Source: an uncultured Verrucomicrobiota bacterium (GTDB taxonomy: Bacteria; Verrucomicrobiota; Kiritimatiellia; RFP12; UBA1067). From it: a stretch of DNA of 15,313 nt. Every line of letters starts with the position of its first letter. Positions within the stretch are counted from its first letter, which is position 1. The notes under the pieces were generated by a model, which saw nothing but the letters and a program-made list of their open reading frames with translations, was not told where the DNA came from and did no database searches. The DNA is taken from NCBI GenBank assembly GCA_945483525.1, contig CALYRV010000039.1:1-15313 (forward strand), in the 5' to 3' direction. The translations under genes were made by a program, and so were the position numbers. Below are positions 12,485 through 15,313 of the stretch, in pieces.

Positions 12485-14041
12485 TCAGAACTCCCAGCCC
12501 TTGCGCACTGGCTGGTTGACGAGCGCGTTCGCAGCGGCATCGCCGAACTTCTGGGTCTTCGAATCCCAAGTGTGCTTGCCGGGAACCTGCTGGGCGATGA
12601 TGCCGACGAGGATGCCCTCCATCTGCGGAATGCAGTAGGCGATGTCGGAGAAGCAGCGGGAATTGGTCTGCTCGTAAACTGGGCCAATGCCCTTGATTGC
12701 GCGGAGGAATTCTCCGTAGTGATCCTCGCCCAAACCCTTCATCTCGACGGACGAACCACCGAGCTTGGCATCGGCCTTCTCGCTGCAGAACGGGATCGAG
12801 CGTGCGACGTTCTTGGCCTTCGCGTGCAAGAAAACATCGACATACGCCTTGTCCTCGTTGAGCGCAATCGCGCACTTGGCGCCATAGTCATCTTGCATGA
12901 GAACCGAACCGTTCGTGCCGATGATGAAGCAGCCAGTGTTCGGAACCTTGCCCTCGTGGGTGGCGGCCCACTTCGGCATGATCTTGGCGCTGGGCTTCTC
13001 ATCTCCGTCGTACCAGAAGAGCGTCACCGCCGGAAGCTTCTTGCCCTTCTGGGGGCCGAACTTCGCGACACGTTCACGATAGGTGAGCTTGACGATGGAC
13101 TTCACCGGGAAGATGAGGTCGCTCTGACCTTCGATCATCGTGCACTCGGCGTCCTGGACGTCTGCGAGCTCGAGACCACGGAAAGGCAGATTCATCGTGT
13201 GGCAAGCCATATCACCGAAGGCACCGGCGCCGAAATCGAACGAGCCACGCCAGTTGAACGCGTGATAAACGTTCGGGGCGATCTTCCAGTCATTGTGGAA
13301 CGGACCGAGATTGTCCGGGAACTTGCCGAGATAAGGACGGTCCTTCGCGGTCGCGAGGAAGGAATCCCAGTCGAGGCCGGCCGGAATCGGATCGCCCTTG
13401 TCACCGCGGCTCTTGATATAGTCCGCGAGCACCTTGCCCTGCGGCCACACGGGACGGTTCGTCCAGACATGCACTTCCTTGACTTCGCCGAGAATCCCGC
13501 TTTGGAGGATCTCGGTGCAGCGACGCATCGAGTTGAGCGCGGAACCCTGGTTGCCCATCTGAACGATGACGTTGTTCTCCTTCGCAACCTTCTCAAAGTA
13601 CTTCAACTCGCCGAGGGTGCGGACAAGCGGCTTCTGAACGTAGACGTGGATACCCATCTTCATCGCCTGGATGGCGCAGGGGGCGTGCACGTGATCAGGC
13701 GTGGAAATCGTCATCGCCTGGATGCCGAGAATCGACGCGTCCTTGAGAAGCTTGCGGAAATCGGTGTAGAACGGAACCTTGGAAAGATCGCCGAAACCCT
13801 CCTTCTTGGCACGCTCGAGGCAGCTCTTGTACGTGTTGGCGTCGACATCGCAGAACGCAACGATTTCGGCCATCCCAGTCTTGAGCATCGGAGTCCAGTC
13901 GCTGTAGCCCTTGCCGCCGACGCCGACAACGGCGAGCTTGATCTTGCTCTCGCCGCAGCAGGTGCAGCAGCCAGAAGCGCTGAGAAGCCCTGCACCGGCA
14001 AGACCGCGAAGGAATCCTCTTCTTGAAGTGTTAATCGTCAT
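12485..14041 (-). CDS. Tat-exported Gfo/Idh/MocA-family oxidoreductase (probable lipoprotein)
   Basis: A 518-residue NAD(P)-dependent sugar oxidoreductase of the Gfo/Idh/MocA family. The ATG at 14041 is preferred: GAAAGG lies 9 bases upstream, like other genes here, and the protein then begins with a twin-arginine signal (MTINTSRRGFLRGLAGAGLL). An ATG two codons upstream is possible. The signal ends in SASGCC, a good lipobox with C25 as first mature residue, followed by more cysteines (CCTCC). The Rossmann part has AVVGVGGKG (38-45), AFCDVD (62-67), STPDHVHAP (113-121) and YVQKPL (134-139, the catalytic-site Lys137 of the EKP motif kept). Later AFGDMACHTMNLPFRGL matches the C-terminal alpha/beta domain of secreted Gfo proteins. 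Length (about 490 mature) is typical of this exported subfamily. Known exported relatives oxidise glycosides or sugars with tightly bound cofactor. It is the second gene of the sugar operon, 82 bp behind the other Gfo gene. Confidence 0.93.
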   Translation of the reverse strand: MTINTSRRGFLRGLAGAGLLSASGCCTCCGESKIKLAVVGVGGKGYSDWTPMLKTGMAEIVAFCDVDANTYKSCLERAKKEGFGDLSKVPFYTDFRKLLKDASILGIQAMTISTPDHVHAPCAIQAMKMGIHVYVQKPLVRTLGELKYFEKVAKENNVIVQMGNQGSALNSMRRCTEILQSGILGEVKEVHVWTNRPVWPQGKVLADYIKSRGDKGDPIPAGLDWDSFLATAKDRPYLGKFPDNLGPFHNDWKIAPNVYHAFNWRGSFDFGAGAFGDMACHTMNLPFRGLELADVQDAECTMIEGQSDLIFPVKSIVKLTYRERVAKFGPQKGKKLPAVTLFWYDGDEKPSAKIMPKWAATHEGKVPNTGCFIIGTNGSVLMQDDYGAKCAIALNEDKAYVDVFLHAKAKNVARSIPFCSEKADAKLGGSSVEMKGLGEDHYGEFLRAIKGIGPVYEQTNSRCFSDIAYCIPQMEGILVGIIAQQVPGKHTWDSKTQKFGDAAANALVNQPVRKGWEF

Positions 14042-14123
14042 TTTCATTTTCCTTTCGGTTGGTTGTTTCGTTTCTGAATGTTCAGTTAAAAATCCTCTTC
14101 TCTTCACCATACTCACGATTAGT

Positions 14124-15313
14124 TCACTTATCCCCACCTATCGTCTTGCCAGTGTAACGCGACTCCTCGGCAAGGAACGCAATACGGTGAGATTCGAGCG
14201 CTGCCTCAAGAATCGCGGTGTAACGCTCTGGGTTTGCGGTACGGATCATACGGACGAATTCCTTCATAATCTCGCGATCGCCACCGCCGTGATGCCCGTT
14301 CTGCTGGGGAATGAGCGTTGTCGATTCGCCGAGGAAAGGCAAAATCTCGATCTTGTGTTCATCGGCGATGATCTCGCCCTTCGTCCCATAAAAATGGGTG
14401 ATACGGGTGCGCTGCTGCGAATAGCTCTCCATCTCTAGGATGATGGTAAGCCCGCCATCGTATTCCATCAGCACCGTCTGGTGATCGACCGAATCGTTGC
14501 CACAGGCGTACACGCAACGTCCGTACGGAGACTTCTCAATCATGTTGAGAATAGCCTCGTCCGATTCGTCCGCAAAATGATAACGAAGGTCCGTACGGTC
14601 ATAATAAATCTTATAAGCGTCGAACGCGCACCGCTTACGGATGTCAGCAGGACAGTCCATGCAACGATCCGCGGCACCTTCCGGCTTGTTCTCTGGGCGC
14701 CAATGAAAGAGCGATCCGAAGGACGATATCTTCTTGATCTTCTTTCCCTTCGTCCACCATTCGATCAAGTCGAAATCATGTGTGCACTTGTTCACCAGCA
14801 TGCCAGTGCCTTTGGATTCGACGGACCAGTTACCGCGGCAATAAGCATGGCTCGCCTTGCCGTAGGAGATTGCGGCAAGATGATGCACACTCGTAAGCTC
14901 ACCGATACAACCAGACGCAATCACCTCACGAAGGCGCTGATAGAACGGCGCATAACGAAGCACATAACCTGTCAGCACCAGCCGTTTCGCCTCTATCTGC
15001 GCCTTCTTGATGCCAAGGCACTCTCCCCAAGTGCACCCTATCGGCTTCTCCAACAGCACGTGATAACCCTTTGAAAGAGCCTTCGTGCAAGAAGCATAAT
15101 GAAGACGATCTGGGAGCGCAATAATCACCGCATCGGCATCAACGCCAGCATCCAGCGCATCCTCCCATTTCTTCCAAACGGGATAATCACGATCTTCGGG
15201 AAACGCCGCAATTGGATCGGCAAGTCCCGCGATCTTGAACTCGTCCGGATGCGTTTTCGCATAGGCCACGTACGCGAGCCCACGAATTCCATACACAAGA
15301 AAAAACGCACAGA
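14124..15313 (-). CDS. Gfo/Idh/MocA-family oxidoreductase (5' end outside window)
   Basis: The frame is open to the right edge of the window. A GTG at 15296 is not the start, because it falls inside the nucleotide-binding motif (visible residues CAFFLVYGIRGLAYVAYAK). At most a few residues should be missing. The protein is a cytoplasmic NAD(P)-dependent sugar oxidoreductase. Counting from that GTG it shows G-x-R-G (3-6), AGLADP (23-28), IIALPDRLHY (58-67), the catalytic-site EKP (83-85 in VLLEKPIG), LTGYVLRYAPFY and KCTHDFDLIEWW (170-181). An unusual insertion (about 210-240) has Cys212, Cys215 and Cys223 in DRCMDCPADIRKRCAF. No signal peptide is visible in what can be seen. It is the first visible gene of the operon that also has the Tat-exported Gfo protein; the two are different subfamilies, which suggests sequential steps on one substrate. 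Confidence 0.92.
   Translation of the reverse strand, partial: CAFFLVYGIRGLAYVAYAKTHPDEFKIAGLADPIAAFPEDRDYPVWKKWEDALDAGVDADAVIIALPDRLHYASCTKALSKGYHVLLEKPIGCTWGECLGIKKAQIEAKRLVLTGYVLRYAPFYQRLREVIASGCIGELTSVHHLAAISYGKASHAYCRGNWSVESKGTGMLVNKCTHDFDLIEWWTKGKKIKKISSFGSLFHWRPENKPEGAADRCMDCPADIRKRCAFDAYKIYYDRTDLRYHFADESDEAILNMIEKSPYGRCVYACGNDSVDHQTVLMEYDGGLTIILEMESYSQQRTRITHFYGTKGEIIADEHKIEILPFLGESTTLIPQQNGHHGGGDREIMKEFVRMIRTANPERYTAILEAALESHRIAFLAEESRYTGKTIGGDK

Noticed and set aside
13624..13641. Q-K-P in place of the usual E-K-P in the exported Gfo protein, considered as an inactivating change
   Set aside because: The catalytic-site lysine is kept and, from family knowledge, Y-V-Q-K-P recurs in secreted PVC members, so it is not a sign of a dead enzyme.
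12476..14026. 516-codon open frame on the plus strand opposite the exported oxidoreductase gene
   Set aside because: It mirrors the codon bias of the Gfo/Idh/MocA gene, has no recognisable motif, and the real gene on the minus strand carries clear family signatures.

Overview
The window suggests a Gram-negative, free-living or gut-associated member of the PVC superphylum (Kiritimatiellota/Verrucomicrobiota-like). This is an inference. It rests on three things: secreted (Tat-targeted) Gfo/Idh/MocA oxidoreductases and sugar isomerase-like TIM barrels clustered together, an ExbB/ExbD system with unfamiliar partners, and many coiled-coil envelope proteins of no recognised family. No rRNA, tRNA, transposase or CRISPR array was seen. 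Apart from one truncated gene at the left edge, every gene lies on the minus strand, so the layout is described from right to left, in the direction of transcription.

(1) 15313-10150: a sugar-processing operon. It holds a cytoplasmic Gfo/Idh/MocA oxidoreductase (cut by the window edge), a Tat-exported probable lipoprotein Gfo/Idh/MocA oxidoreductase, a Tat-exported TIM-barrel isomerase/epimerase-like protein and a second, probably lipid-anchored, Tat TIM-barrel protein. It ends at a good hairpin terminator (10092-10123). The set fits oxidation and isomerisation or elimination of sugars or glycosides at the cell envelope.

(2) 10052-6206: a tight four-gene energised-envelope operon behind a TATAAT box. 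It encodes ExbB/TolQ, ExbD/TolR, a TonB/TolA-like anchor protein carrying the SxxxH transmembrane motif but a coiled-coil periplasmic part, and a secreted coiled-coil protein ending in a beta-sandwich, PA14/carbohydrate-binding-like domain. The genes are 3 bp apart or overlap by 4 bp. This is the best candidate for an undescribed system: a proton-driven Tol/Ton-like machine with non-standard effectors.

(3) 6153-5062: a two-domain protein with an unassigned N-terminal domain and a C-terminal YrbL-like (protein-kinase-fold) domain.

(4) 4961-1489: a second promoter-led operon of a PLP aminotransferase, a secreted protein of unknown function and the recombination ATPase RarA. The last two overlap by 17 bp.

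(5) 1433-645: a single-pass membrane coiled-coil protein of unknown function, convergent with the truncated plus-strand gene 1-618. The two share a hairpin at their 3' ends.

Several short gaps inside the operons contain degenerate 7-bp tandem repeats placed just upstream of the ribosome-binding site, each gap with its own heptamer. This is a recurring pattern that gene annotation would not show. There is no gene-free stretch over 300 bases; the largest gaps (4933-5061 and 10006-10149) hold promoters and a terminator.
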